From the NCBI RefSeq assembly GCF_918797505.1, contig NC_092796.1, positions 28,034,098-28,098,097 of the forward strand: 64,000 nucleotides of DNA, given 5' to 3'. Positions 9,576-21,617 of the stretch are shown piece after piece. Both the position numbers and the translations under genes were made by a program. The notes below the pieces were generated by a model. That model ran no database searches. It saw only the letters and a program-made list of their open reading frames with translations, and had not been told where the DNA came from. Positions within the stretch are counted from its first letter, which is position 1, and the number at the start of each line of letters is the position of its first letter. This stretch comes from Bemisia tabaci (taxonomy: Eukaryota; Arthropoda; Insecta; Hemiptera; Aleyrodidae).

Positions 9576-10698
9576 GAAGGTGCGCTCTTTATCTTCGAAT
9601 ATTCGCAATTTATCGATGGGAGACCTACCACCCGCGGAGTGCACAATTTCTGAGCAATGTACATGGCATGTGACCTACAGCCCAAGTGTACACTGTACAC
9701 ACGAATAAAATGGAGTAAACGAAAGAAAGAAATTAAAATGTAGTGTTATGACAACAATCGCCTATAACGACCGAAAAAGGCCGGTTACTTAAAGGTCCTT
9801 ACATCCGATTTCCAATGTACGCTTTTACGTCAATTGCGATTTTGAAAGTTGGCAACACTGATTTTCCTCCATTTAAATACATTAAAAATATCGATTTTAG
9901 GTGAGGGAGCTGTCTCACCGGGAATAGATTATTTTAGATACATTTAAATGAAGGCAAAACTGTGTTGCCACCTTTTGAGAATCTCCACTGCCTTTCGCCG
10001 GAGGAGCGACGAATATGGGCAACGCGGGTTTTCGGAACAACCGCAAACTGCAAATTTGATGTAGAAATCGTTGGCAAAGCTGCACGATGCCCGAATTTCT
10101 CTCAACACCTCAAAGATGACGCGAGGAAACACCGTAGAGGCAATTATAGGAGTCCCTTTTGATCATAACCGCGCTGTATGCCGCATCCCAAGTTCAGGAA
10201 TTAATTCCCTGCAAGTTTATTCTCGACGATAAAGTGAGTTTAAACCGTGCAGAGTTGTCACGTGGGCTAATGTAGGCCTTCTTAATACATATTTCAAAAA
10301 TAAATCTGATATTTTTTTAATCTAATAATTTTACGATGAAAACTTGCGGGTAGGTACCCTGCATCACGCCAAAATTAAATCAGGATTACCTTGAAGGCCC
10401 CGTATGGTTTACATTGAAGTTAAAATGGGTTATGAGGAGACCCTCAACAGAGCATCATGAAAAGAACGATTTTAACAGATCTCGATCAAGTAAAATTCAA
10501 CTGAATAACTTTGGAAATAGATTCAAGGAAAGGAACACAATGATTCGCCACTGTAAAAAAATTAAAAATATGATTTTTTTGCAGGTATTTAAAATTAAAG
10601 GGTAGATTAGCACATCACCTCAAAGTTTGTCAACATCCTAGAATTTTGGCTTCCGTATTTTATTTTACGTTTATATTTTCCGTTTTTTATTTGGGCCC
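9576..10698. other. Unassigned interval
   Basis: About 1.1 kb with no recognised repeat or gene. Overlapping 62- to 66-residue frames on opposite strands at 9944-10162 have no domain signature. The run ends at a poly-C tract (about 10690-10707) that borders the LINE fragment. Confidence 0.5.
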
Positions 10699-10710
10699 CC
10701 CCCCCCAGGT

Positions 10711-10872
10711 GGGCGACGGAGAGGGCGTCCAGCCAAAAGGTGGGTAGAGGGCATCCGTGAAGAGATGGAGAGATGCCAGCTTCCGGAGGATCTCTATCAT
10801 GACAGATTCCTGTGGCGAGTAGGCGTCGCAGAGCGCCCTAGCGCGCCGTGAAAGCGGCTTATATACATACAT
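10711..10872 (+). mobile_element. LINE 3' end, plus strand (reverse transcriptase C-terminal tail)
   Basis: 10711-10851 translates to a 46-residue tail beginning GRRRGRPAKRWVEG, with RCQLPEDL and later FLWRVGVAER, then a stop. The pattern GRP-x-K-x-W-x-x-G followed about 30 residues later by W-R is typical of the extreme C terminus of insect non-LTR retrotransposon polymerases. After the stop comes AAGCGGCTT and a (TACA)n tail. The upstream part is lost at a poly-C run, so the copy is heavily 5'-truncated. The clade is not determined. Confidence 0.65.
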
Positions 10873-11074
10873 ACATACATAAAGTCGCTTTTATAGCGCC
10901 GCCTCGCGCTTTGCGACGCCCAATCGCCATTGCCCCCTATCCTCCCAGAGATCATCAGGCAATTGGCACCTTCTGATCTCCTCCTCCACCCCTTGTCGCC
11001 AACCTTTCACAGGACGTCCACGCCGTCGCCTTCCGGGGGTAAATGTGGTTAAGACGGAGAAGTTGGTTATCGGT
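10873..11074 (-). mobile_element. 5'-truncated LINE 3' end, minus strand, inserted in the tail of the plus-strand copy
   Basis: Minus-strand translation from about 11040 to the stop at 10891 includes RRRRGRPVKGWRQGVEE and CQLPDDLWEDRGQWRLGVA, a paralogue of the neighbouring plus-strand LINE tail. Its 3' tail is AAAAGCGACTTTATGTATGT. The 17-bp GGCTTATATACATACAT occurs on both sides (10856-10872 and 11075-11091) and fits a target-site duplication of the plus copy's tail. This is one LINE retroposed into another's tail. Confidence 0.7.
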
Positions 11075-11091
11075 GGCTTATATACATACAT

Positions 11092-11771
11092 TTTATTTTA
11101 TCTTTTGCAATATCAAATCATTACTATCCCTTTCAATCTATTCTCGAAGTTGTTAAGGTGAATTATACTCGAAATTCGTTGTCTCCTTAAACCTCCCTTC
11201 ATCAATGCGAAAAACCATAGATTTACGGCCTCCTGAGGAAAAGGGATGCTTGAGAGACGACAATGAGAATGAGTACGGCCGTCATCTTACTCCTTAGTGT
11301 AAGATCATGAGAGCAGCGCGTGACGCATGATGCCTGAGGCACGAAGCGGTCAGGCCGTCAGGAGCTGAGATAGCCCTTTCATAATAACCCAACTTCAATA
11401 AAATTCCGAAAGTTTTTAAAACATGAAATATAGCCTGAAATTTCTGGTTAAAGCAATTTCAAGGGAAATCTCATGAAATATGACGTAAAATTCCACCGTG
11501 AAATTTCAAATTCTTATTTTTCTTGAAATTTTCCGTCTTAGATCAGGAGGCGTGTAGCCCCCCAGCTCGTACTATTAAGCGTGAAATTTGAAAGAATTTC
11601 GGTGCAAATTTCCGATCCCGCTTTGACCCAGGCACCGAATTCAGTCGGGGGGGGGGGGGGGGAGCGGAGAGAGGTAGAGGGGAGGAGGCGCGGGGCCAAG
11701 ATACTAAGTGGCGATGATGAAGAGCTGTGACAGATGCGTCGTCTCGCACCTCCTGGTCCTTGACCTTCCTC
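11092..11771. other. Unassigned interval with poly-G run
   Basis: No repeat ends or gene recognised. A run of about 16 G lies near 11647-11662 followed by GGAGCGGAGAGAGG. The 76-residue minus-strand frame across it is a shadow of this biased stretch. Confidence 0.5.
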
Positions 11772-11902
11772 ACTTAAACGTATTTCTGCCGAACAGAACT
11801 TTGTGCATTATGACGTGAGCCATGTTATTCATAAATCCTTATGGGTCTCGGGGCTCATGTCTTAATGCACACAGTTCCGTTTGCCAGAAGTACGTCCACT
11901 TG
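11772..11902. mobile_element. Foldback element family U, copy 1
   Basis: The arms read AACGTATTTCTGCCGAACAG then AACTTTGTGCATTATGACGTG on the left and CATGTCTTAATGCACACAGTTCCG then CCAGAAGTACGTCCA on the right. They pair as inverted repeats around a short spacer. Matching elements lie at 32210 and 38706. Confidence 0.72.
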
Positions 11903-14228
11903 TACTTCACGTGAGCCCGGGAAAGTGTGGAGCTACACGGATGAGAAGGCCCATCTCAACATTCGGTTATTCGTAAATTTGGCAACGCATGGAGGTTCAT
12001 ACGGCGATCTTCCTCAGCACGGCAGGATTTCACTATCTCCCGGGTTCAGTTCGATTAAAGCATGGGTTGGCCCGTTGGGATAGACTACATCATTTACATT
12101 GGAAAGGCAAAAATATATTGAAATATCAACAAAAAGCAGAGGAGGGAAGAACAAACAATGAACAATCTTGGTTTCAGGAAATTAAGAAATGATTATCAAG
12201 ACCAGAACCAAACTTCAAAAGAGACCACTTTTCTGTGTCAAAAAGAGCTCGTGTGAAGCTCGCCAAGGAGAGTAAGAAACATCATTCAGGGGCTGAGAGT
12301 TACGCAAACTTTATTATGAAGGTCACGCCAACTTCACGATTCCAGTGGCATGTCCCTTGCAGTCGGAGGGTGAAAAAAATCGATTGTCTAAAGGTGCTAC
12401 ACCAGCGTGGAGAGGAGCCCGGAAATGGACGAAACTAGACTCGAGTTTTGTTAAATCGATAAAAGTTGGCAGAGGGTGCCGTGGTGGGACGGCCAAAGCG
12501 AAGGAAGGGGAGTTCTTAGAGGAAGAAAAGGATAATTTTATTCTGCCTGTGTGATAGCTCGATAATTATTACAGCATGACTTAATTTTTTGATTAGTTTT
12601 GTAGGCATCAATTTTCATTTCAGCTGATAATTTTACCTTTGTTTTTTCCCCGATCACGTTGATTTTAGATTTTGACGATAGCTGTTTCGACCTGGACGGG
12701 ATCATCATCAGGTCACATGGTAAATGTCAATCATCAAAAAATTTATTCAGTAATTCGTTTTTCAAAAAATATCAAATGGTCATCAAGCCACATACTTTTG
12801 GCTTGATGCCGTTTAGTTCGTTTACTTTCAGGAGAAGGGTTACTCATGTGCTTTTTTTCGAGCCAAAATGTGACTATTTCTCTATGAAATCTTTCGATTA
12901 GCCAAAAAATATTTTAACCGTGTGATTCATGCACCGTGCTCATCACCATGTTAAATTAAACGATTCGTTTCAGTTCTAGTGTGTTACATATAGCATTCAC
13001 ATATTTCCAGAAAATGTCTCTTTTTAGAGTTAGCGCGTTTTAAGAAACTTCTGTGTATCATTCCTATGAACTTTGTTCAAATTAAAATGGTGCATAATTT
13101 TGAAACCCGCTAGATGCGAATGTACCGCAGAAAAGCTGAATTTTACTAAATTTAAAATTACAGCTACTCTGACCTTTAGACAGACGCTTATATTTAAGCT
13201 TAGCTAACATATCTTAGGAGTAACATTGGAATCACATAAATGATTTTATCGTAGTAATCCTTTCATCGGGCATCCGAAACCATCATCGAACGTGATTTTA
13301 TGAAAAAAAAAAAAACCCCTCGAAAATACAATTCTGTAACATAGGGATAAAACTAACACTCTAATGTGCGACGCCCAGCAAAATGCATAAGATTGAGGCG
13401 CTAAATCCTCACTTTTCCCGATAGAAAATGCGAATCATCAAATTAGGTAAACAATCTGACAATCCTGAGCCAAAGAATATTGTTCTTATCTTGTAAGATA
13501 ATCGACTTTAAATTACTGATTGCATGCAATGACACACACAGGCAACGTCGTACAGCGGAAAGATCCTTTCAGAGAGTTAGGACAGGAATTTTTTTAATCG
13601 AACTCCAAATTTCACGATTTATCTTGTCACATTATAAAATTTAAAGGTTGCTCCTTGCAGGTATAATTTGACGAGAAAACCAATGGATAAACTTTTAAAT
13701 TTCTTTTAAGCGCTCAGCCGATAGGCAGCACTTTTTGATTTCGACTTGCCTTGAGTATAGTATACTAGTGCTAATGCGTTTAAATGGCGCACCAGCTCAT
13801 CGATGTGTAGGCTTTTTGGGGGGGGGGGGGTCCAGTTTTAAAATAAATAAAGCTGTGAAAACCGTATTTTACGCTTTTAACGTAATGCGCAGGTAGTTTC
13901 GATCGTTTGTCTATAAGAAAATTTCTTAGCGGTAGAGTAATTCTTATCGAAATTGATCGTTGAACTCAAATGAAGCCTAAAAAAAACGCGCCTGATGAGC
14001 TCAACGGTGAGCTCATTTTCGGGAGACAAAAATACGCGTTTACGGTTTCCTTGGTAACCTTTGTTTGCTATCAGCTGATGTTTTATTTCCGCTTCCCAGC
14101 CAAGTCGACGGAGTTTATACTTCCTTTCTTCACTAAATACATTGACTAACACCTGAGCGCTTTTCTAATACGACAGTATTAGAACTTTCCCGCGCTTGTT
14201 TCGTATTGACAAGACTTTTGTTTTTAGC
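11903..14228. other. Long unassigned interval
   Basis: About 2.3 kb in which I recognise no repeat family and no supported gene. A poly-G run (about 13819-13830) is present. Frames at 12235-12554 (plus) and 13877-14152 (minus, 91 codons) have near-normal composition but no motif and no convincing splice signals, so neither is called. Confidence 0.4.
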
Positions 14229-14283
14229 TTTTTCTCCACATCATGTCTAATCTCTTCAATTGACCCTATCCACTGTGCGCCGC
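14229..14283 (+). mobile_element. Family B right-end fragment
   Basis: ATGTCTAATCTCTTCAATTGA followed by CTATCCACTGTGCGCC matches the last 50 bp of family B (as in TTTCATGTGCGACCTCTTCA...TCCACTGTGCGG at 4690-4732). The remainder is absent. Confidence 0.55.
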
Positions 14284-15166
14284 GCCGTGTCGGCCATAAC
14301 TAACTTGGAGCCAATTTTAGTCCCTATACTTGGCGCTGTAAACACCCGGAGCCTCCGCCACCACCCCCAAGGCCCTCAAAAAAGCTGAATGTCACGCAAG
14401 GCGGTACTGCTAAGTTCAAAGGTGCCATAAATCAATTTGATATGCATTAAAGGCGTGTCCGTGTGGAAAACGAGGAGCGAATATCCAGAAACGAATTAAT
14501 TCGAAAATTATCCGAACGCATGAACCGAGGCAAAGGTTAAAGACACGATTTTGTGTGTGCACGAGCGAGCGACGACGATTAATGCAACTCCGTAAACACG
14601 ACACACAAATCCGGACTCGATCCAGAAATAGTCTATCAGAGAGAAACGATCCTCAGGAACTTGACCACTACACAGATAGAAATTTCAACGAAACAGTTTG
14701 GTTCATACTGGATGTAGAACACAGAATGGATTGCATTTTGCAAAAAGGAACCAAGAGCATTCCAATGTTGCTGGGGTTGTGCAACATACATACTTTATAA
14801 TACAATTACTAAAATAATGAAAAAAAAATCAGATTTACAAAGGTGATTTTTGTCTTGAATTCATAGTTTATTAAGAGTAAAGAGAAAACTTGTGTCGATG
14901 ATCGGTTTATATTTGCCGGGTGAAGAAAATTGCACAATCTTAGCGACACTGGAGTGCTCCTGGTTCGTTTTTTCAAAATGCAATCCAAATAACCCCTGGC
15001 CTTCGGTTGACAATTTCAAAAAAAAATTTCAGTGAGTTTCTTTAAAGAAGAGAAAAAACGAGTGGTGCAAGGTCGGACTGGCTCACATTTCAGGGCGTAG
15101 ACGCTTAGCTGGCTAAAAGGTTGTAACGCCACAAATCGTTTCCAAAACTCCTTCAATTTCGAAGGT
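14284..15166. other. Unassigned interval
   Basis: About 880 bp. Plus (14555-14800) and minus (14416-14604) frames of 60-80 codons overlap in part and show no recognisable domain. No terminal repeats seen. Confidence 0.4.
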
Positions 15167-15505
15167 ATGCAATTTCATCTCCTAGGAGTTAAAATAGTTG
15201 CTCCATGTCGAAGTATACACACAGCTACGGCGCAGCACGAATTATGTAGAGATTATTTCCTAGATCACTTACAGATTCCCCTTAATGACCGACCTTCCAT
15301 TTTTATAAACTCATTTCAAAGATTCGGAAGTTGTAAGCCCCTTTGCCTTCCTGAGAATGTCCGCTTGGCAAAGTTTCTACAGTTAGTTGAAACCATGATC
15401 GAGCGTTCGAGGAAAATTTGGAGAAATTTAAAAGAAGATGAAGTTGAGAGGCAGATTAAAGGAGATACTTTGCCAGCCTTTAAAACTTTCTGCACACTCG
15501 ATTGA
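15167..15505 (+). CDS. Unidentified 112-codon open frame, possible exon
   Basis: This is the cleanest-looking longer frame without low complexity. Mid-protein it reads RPSIFINSFQRFGS, LPENVRLAKFLQ and a charged helix-like segment MIERSRKIWRNLKEDEVE before the stop. I recognise no family. A possible splice acceptor (TTTCATCTCCTAG, ending about 15185) lies just inside the frame, so if it is a terminal exon the start codon given would not be used. A minus-strand frame of 105 codons overlaps. It may be a remnant or chance. Confidence 0.22.
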   Translation: MQFHLLGVKIVAPCRSIHTATAQHELCRDYFLDHLQIPLNDRPSIFINSFQRFGSCKPLCLPENVRLAKFLQLVETMIERSRKIWRNLKEDEVERQIKGDTLPAFKTFCTLD

Positions 15506-16374
15506 TCTAACCAATGGCTCCTTAATGAGACAGGGGAGAGACCTGTGTCTGTAGAAGTTGGAACTTTTAATGGGCTTGATTTAGATTTTAAACTGCGCTT
15601 TGCGTTTATTCTTGTTACTAGCAACCGTTTCAAAATTTCATCAAATCTGTACCTGCTGCTTACCGACGTAACCCTCTTGTTAGTGTTTACATTGACAAAT
15701 AAAATAGATAACCTCGAGTGTTTTTCGCTTTATTTTAAAAGAAAAACGACTCCATACTTATATTTTCAAGGGAGCGAGGACTCGATAGAATTTGAACAAT
15801 ATTATACTGTGCAAATTGACCGCGAAATGGTTTGTCAAGTATTTTTCGTAGGTGTCTCCATACAATACATCGTTATACCCTCTCCTATCATAAAAAAAGT
15901 TTCTATTCCTTCCCTTTTGCCCCCTGCGAGAAATCGAGTCACATTTTTATACTGCAAAAGCTCGAGGAAATAATATCACTTCGTATTGAATATGCGGTCG
16001 GTAAAAATAGGAGCAAACTTCTCGGTGCATATCTATCTATCCTCTCTCTCTCTCTCTCTCTCTCCCCCCCTCTCTTCTCTCGTTTTGTTCCGCAGTTGAT
16101 TTGAATAACAGCACATTTTACTTCGCTGATGATGCCAGAAATAATATACATTTGACATAAAAAATAATGCGAGAAGTTTTAATTTGGGAAAGCTGCTTAC
16201 AGCGTTTGAAAGCGATCCCAACTTCGGAGCGAGGACTCAATAAAATTTAATGAGCGTCTTGGTATCATCTACTGTCTCATCATGAGCATATTCTCAGTTA
16301 TCGAAAACTTATCGCCAACTGTTATTTAGGCCTTCTCGCAATTTTGAAATCGCTCGCGTCGAGCTTTGTGCAAT
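15506..16374. other. Unassigned interval containing a (TC)n microsatellite
   Basis: A CT-dinucleotide run followed by CCCCCCTCTCTTCTCTC lies at about 16041-16081 and causes the Arg/Glu-rich minus-strand and Ser/Leu-rich plus-strand frames around it. The rest shows no recognised repeat ends. The 142-codon frame at 15545-15973 is Leu/Phe-rich and not recognised. Confidence 0.5.
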
Positions 16375-16537
16375 CAGTGGCGTGGCGTCCTTTGTGATAA
16401 ATCGATTGATTTGTCATTGAACCTATGGAAAAGGATCGATAATCAGGGTGTTCGCAACGGACACCTTAATAATCGATTCTTTATCACGGATTCAAATTGG
16501 GAAATATCGATAGTCGATCATTCACACCACGCCACTG
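16375..16537 (+). mobile_element. Family A MITE, copy 4, with 8-bp target duplication
   Basis: CAGTGGCGTGGCGTCC at the left and CACACCACGCCACTG at the right, with exact 8-bp duplication TGTGCAAT (16367-16374 and 16538-16545). The central palindrome reads GGTGTTCGCAACGGACACC. The right half contains AAATATCGATAGTCGAT, including TATCGATA. Confidence 0.92.
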
Positions 16538-16545
16538 TGTGCAAT

Positions 16546-17098
16546 CCATTTCACACATTTTAACAGTTACAGTACAGATGCATATTAAACGATTTATATT
16601 GACTTGGACATTTTTCGAGAGGTGCACCAACGACAATTCAATATCTTGAAAGTAAGAGGTAGAGTTTGTTTGGGGGCGGGGGGGGGGGGGGGGTTTAGCA
16701 CCGTGAATGTATCACAGACCGCTATTCCTTTCGGAATGGATTAGTGAAGTATTTTAGGATCTCATTTTTGATGGTGAAATCTTACAACATGAAAAAAAAA
16801 CCTCTGGGATAAATTAATTGAGAAGTTGAAAGTCGAAAGATACATGGCTACATAGGGACAAGACTGTATGGATTACGTGATTTGCGTCGTTGGTGCTTGC
16901 ATTGATTTTTCCCGGGTGCGTCATTAATGAGATGATGAAGGTGAAGGAAACTATGTCATGCAATAGGCCGCTGGGTGTCGTCATCCACCGCATTTCTCAA
17001 AGCCTCCCGTTTCTGTTCATAATGGATCTCCAAACGTGGCTCCCGAGGAGCTCTTGTATCAGTCTCATTACTGTTTTTTCCCCCAGAGCTTTAAACAT
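16546..17098. other. Unassigned interval with poly-G run
   Basis: A run of about 18 G at roughly 16677-16694 follows GTTTGGGGGCGGG. No gene or element ends recognised; the 73-codon frame at 16890-17111 runs into the adjacent palindrome and is not supported. Confidence 0.5.
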
Positions 17099-17543
17099 TA
17101 AGGTGATTTGATGGACGCCATATATTGTGTCAGAATGACATGCGATGTATCGCATCAATTGGTTCCATTTTTTCAGCGATTCGTAATTTTTCTCGAATTT
17201 TGAGATCGCAATTCTGTTGTCAGGAGACTAAAGCACTCACTTACCAATTTTAACAGAGAAATTTAATGTAATAAATGCGTGGTTTTTTAGAGGAAAATTA
17301 TCGCATTCGATACTGATATCAAAACTGCACTCGAATGCGATATTTTTCCTCTGAAAACCACGCCTTTATTACGTTGTATTTATTTGTTAAAATTGGTAAG
17401 TGAATTCTATAGTCTCCTGACAACAGTATTGCGATCTCAAAATTGGAGAAAAATGACGAGTAGCTGAAAAAATGGAACCGCAATTGATGCGATACATCGC
17501 ATGTCGTTCTGACACAAAATATGGCGTCCATCGAATCACCTTA
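17099..17543. mobile_element. Long palindromic MITE, about 215-bp arms
   Basis: Left end TAAGGTGATTTGATGGACGC, right end GCGTCCATCGAATCACCTTA. The arms pair almost to the centre (TTATCGCATTCGA against TCGAATGCGATA), leaving only about 16 bp of loop. AAACAT flanks both ends (17093-17098 and 17544-17549), so a duplication of 6 bp or a decayed 8 bp is likely. TAAGG fits the loose hAT terminal consensus. Arms differ at more positions than those of the giant palindrome at 7605, suggesting an older insertion. Confidence 0.85.
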
Positions 17544-17732
17544 AAACATTATTCCACTCATACTTACATTTTCCCTACAATGGCATGGTGTCTGGAATAA
17601 TTGCAAATAATTTTCGGGAGGAGGACGTTTCCGACACTTGTGCGAAAATCGTCTGGAGGGTAAGATTTGCATCATAAACCAAAAATCTGCTCACAATCGA
17701 TCATCCCTCTCTCTGATCTAATCACCTTCAGC

Positions 17733-17893
17733 CGTATGGCGTGGCGAGCTTTGCGATATATCCATTGATCTGCCAAAACCTATGGAAAATGATCGATTTA
17801 CAGGAAATTCTCAACGAGCACCTTAATGATCGATTCTTTACCACAACTTTAATGTGGAGATATCGATAATCGATCATTCACGCCTCGGTGCTG
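17733..17893 (+). mobile_element. Family A MITE, copy 5 (decayed ends)
   Basis: Recognisable by GGCGTGGCGAGCTTTGCGATA, CCTATGGAAAATGATCGAT, CACCTTAATGATCGATTCTTT and GATATCGATAATCGATCATTC. The terminal CAGTGG and CCACTG are mutated and no target duplication remains. It is an older or gene-converted copy. Confidence 0.75.
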
Positions 17894-20553
17894 ATCTTGA
17901 GCCCTTTTTCATAAAGGCGGGGCTCGGGAAACGAGACAATAGCTGCATGTATGACTTTCCCTCGTAGATTTTGGCACGAGAATGAAAATGAAACATTAAG
18001 ATACTCGGCTCCTACGGGCTGAATGGTGGCGAGATACTCGGCGAGCGAACTGCTTTGAATAATTTGCTGGGCTGACTTCCGCGGGTAAGCGCACCCTCTG
18101 CGAATCCTCACCCTCCACCTCTCGACGGGGGACCGCGGCCCCCTAATGTTCCGAAATAGGGTTTTTGAGCCCCGCGAAGAGGAAGGATGTAATTTAAAGT
18201 GCCGCACTAAGCTTCGTTCCATAGTTCACGAGTGCACGGAATAGAAATGCAAAAGTTCCCGCAGGCTTCGTAGTATTTTCAAAGTTCCGCATTCCCTCAG
18301 TTTTTATTTAGTTTTCTGCGTTCGCCGAGGAGCCAAGAAGAAAAATCAGAATCCCTCATTTTCTAGACGAAAGGACGAAACTACTCTCCAAAGTTGCGGA
18401 ATTTCCACCCGAATGCTACGTTCTAGCTGCTAGGCATTTCAAAATGAAAAATTCACTGATTTTTGTCTCGAAAAAACAGGATTCGTCAGCAGACCGGACA
18501 GCGACATTTCCATCAGACGATAATATTATGACTGCAAGACCGTTGGGCATTTCTAATTGAAAATTCCACTATTTTCCTCCTGAGAAAGCGGAATTTTTTA
18601 TTTCTATCAAAATCTTCTCACTGATCATGACGAGAGGAAAATCCCATCAAAATAAAATGTTTGATGACTGTCGAACATCGATTGATATCGTGAAATATCT
18701 GTCCGTCAAACTTTCAAGTTCATATCCGAGCACTATCAGTCTTCATGTATCTCCAAAAGCATCCCGGAAAATTCCTCGTTGAAATTTTTCGAACAGATGA
18801 CTTTCCCAAACCCGTATGAAGGAACAGAGTGTAGGCTGTAGGAGTTGAATTGCTGACTAGAGAAGTTTTCCTTCATTTGGCTGCAATGCAATTTCAGCTA
18901 CCTGGGCATCGAAAAAATTACATCAAAATTTTTGTCCAGAAGCAGCGCAGCGGTCAGCGCGAGTAGGAGACTCAATCGTAACTAGAATTTAGATAAGATA
19001 GAAGCAAATAATGTGTTCTTTTGTTCGGACAAGAGCAAAATATAAAAAATTTCATGTTAATAAAGTCTATCAGGATTTTGTTTGCATTTTTACTTGACAA
19101 GCTTTGTTAAAAAATTCCTACAGGTTTTAGAGCCAAAACGGGCAAACGCGTGAGTTGTCGAAAGCAATCTGGACTTCAGGTTCATCAAGTGAGTTAAAAT
19201 CATGTCCATGCTCTCAGTTTATAATCGCTTCGTTATCTTTGTTTCTGTTCGAATCTATGGAGACGAAGGGTGAAACATGAGCATACTTTGGTCTCCTTAT
19301 TTACGTTCAAACCCGTGGTTCCGAAGCAATTTGTTGAAGAAGCTTCGCTAAAATAAACTGAGAGCTCTTCCAGTTCCTTTGAAGAGCTCGTTTGCTCCTA
19401 TATTTTCCATCTCAAAACCACGCGAAGAAGCCTTAGCTACCGTTGCAGAAAAAATGAGTCTCTTCAAGCGTCCTTTTTAAAAAGAATGTTTTAGTAAATT
19501 CAATAACGAGATTTTATCAACTTTCAAGCTCTTTTGCTTACACTGATGCTTTAGGGCTGCTATGAAGCTGGAGACCTGCCATGCATATTTTTTCAACTGC
19601 GGTCCACGGAAGTGCAGAATTTATTTTAATAAAATGCAAAACTTTTGCTTCCGAATCTTGTTCGATGCGTCAACTTTTACACGTTTATAGAATCAGGGTG
19701 TGTGTGATAATACAAGTATGTTCCCGTCAGTGAAGTTTTTCCTCAGATGCGTCACGTCAAGGTATAGGTACTTTTTTGACCCACTCTAATAATGGCATAC
19801 ATTGGAATGCCGAATGGAAATAGGTCACTTTTTTATCACTTAATCCAAAATTGGCTCTATTTGAACTAAAATCGATTATAAAGTTCCTCTACAAAATGTA
19901 GTTTCAAATCTGTTATTCGTTGTTTCTGCTTGACCATGTTTTTTTTCTTCGTAAGCGTTTGCTTTTCCTATCACCTGTTCAACTGATCCGTTTGTTTTCA
20001 TTGTACCCAAACCCTAGAAGAAGATCTATTAAATGATGGGTCGAAACGTCTGGTGATATTTATATGGCTTTAACTATCTTGTTATTATTGTTCTCATTAT
20101 ATTAACTGCTAACTGAAACATGTTTAATTATGTTGTACGTACTGATTAAAATCCGAGTTACATAACTCATTTAACAAACATACTTTGGATTGGAGGGGTC
20201 GCAATTATTTAATTATCCTGGCTGAGTAGGGCACTTCATAAAAACGCGAGGTGGTGAGCACTAGATAAACATTAAAACGCCGCGCACTTCATCAAGGGCA
20301 TGAAAAATTGTGCGACGGTCTTGAAAAAAGACGTTGCATCGAAGTCCATATTCATCCATCACTGCCAGCGCAGGGTGTTAAAATATCAAAATTCATCCGA
20401 CATCCATTGGAGCTATTCAAATTCCAGTCGAGCGTTCAACGATGTCGGGCAGCATTGCTACTAGAGTTCTAAACGGGCGTAATTTGCATTGTTTAAATTA
20501 GGCAAAACGCGGAAATCGCCACAAAATGTAGCAACCCCGAGCGAAAGAAAGCG
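17894..20553. other. Long unassigned interval
   Basis: About 2.7 kb without recognised repeat families. A 114-codon minus-strand frame (17878-18222) overlaps the end of a family A copy and is Arg/Ser-rich without domain features. The remainder has no frame over 60 codons. It could be ordinary intron or intergenic sequence. Confidence 0.5.
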
Positions 20554-21090
20554 ATGAGTTCGCCGCAGCCTTTAAAAGCCTTTCCAGACAAAAAAGCAAC
20601 GACTAGAGTTGACGAGGGCCGTCGAGGGTTACTTAAAAAAGCGCTCCGGAGAGGGTTTTTTTTCTGCTTTTTTCCACTTGTTTTGTTTTTTTCTTGGCAG
20701 CGACGAGGAGGGGGGGGGGCGTTAGGCGCGATAGGGGGGACGGGGGGTTTTGATTGGGAGCTCATACTGTTTGCCCTTTTCAGCTTTTGGCCGCCAATCA
20801 GCTGTGCCGGGAAGAGCGGCGACATGAGACGGGTTCAGATCGATTGCCACACTTCTGGGGCTTCGTCTTCTCACGGCGGCTGGGCGGGGCGGGGCGGCGA
20901 GGGAGTGGGTTGCGGGTTGCGGCGCGGCGCGGCGCGGCGCAATGAGACACACGACAGACGCCAGACTCGACTATGCACGGCTCTGCCTCTATTATCGGAA
21001 TCCGGATCCCGGGCAAAATTGAGTCGCCTGCTAAACAAACAAGGGCCGACACTTATCGCTGACAATGAGCATTCAATAGACCCGAGTTGA
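20554..21090. promoter_or_regulatory. GC-rich island, possible promoter or first exon
   Basis: CpG-dense from about 20690 to 21060, including GGCGGGGCGGGGCGG and repeated GGCGC. Frames are open on both strands (178 codons plus, up to 110 minus), as expected for GC-rich DNA lacking TA-containing stops. None shows a domain. Poly-T and poly-G stretches (20650-20750) interrupt any protein-like composition. The island resembles a promoter region but no initiator or splice donor can be fixed. Confidence 0.3.
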
Positions 21091-21446
21091 AAAGAAGTTG
21101 AGCTTGGGGAGCCGTGATATCCGTTCTTCCTAAGGATTCTTTCTCATTTGGATTCCTGAGCGCCCGCCCGTGCGCTAACATGCCACGTTCTTCGTCGAAC
21201 AGAGTCGGGTTCTCGTCCCAGGGGTGGCCGAGCCATTCAGGCAAATGGCACAGTCGCGCCCGTACAGTGAGGGAGGTGATTCGTTCACACCGTGTCGTAG
21301 GTAGATGAAATATGGCGTCGAAATTTCAGCAAAATCCTAAATTCAAGGTGTGAAAAACCATAACCATAACCTCCCTTCTTTTGCTTAGTTCAACTCGAAA
21401 TCTAATTTCAAACACTTTGTATAGACTAAATTATATAGACTTTACA

Positions 21447-21617
21447 CACCGAAAAAAAAGGATGCTAAAAGAGTGTGCGATAACTCACAAAATGCTGAGT
21501 TAATTGCCACATCCGTTACTTCAGCAATGCCCGAATGTAATGCTAACTGCTGTGGCGGTTAACTCAGCGTTCTGTGAGACGTCGCACGCTTTTTTAGCAT
21601 CTTTTATTTTTTCGGTG
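21447..21617. mobile_element. Family N hairpin MITE (CACCGAAAAAA ends), copy 1
   Basis: Left CACCGAAAAAAAAGGATGCTA, right TAGCATCTTTTATTTTTTCGGTG. The interior pairs as GTGTGCGATAACTCACA with TGTGAGACGTCGCAC. Short palindromic elements with CACNGAAAAAA ends are frequent in insect genomes. No target duplication was resolved. Confidence 0.78.

Noticed and set aside
13877..14152. 91-codon minus-strand frame
   Set aside because: Balanced composition but no recognised motif, no clear splice donor and no repeat of the frame elsewhere; too weak to call.
20554..21090. 178-codon plus-strand frame
   Set aside because: Runs through poly-T, poly-G and GGCGC repeats, with competing minus-strand frames; treated as a GC island.
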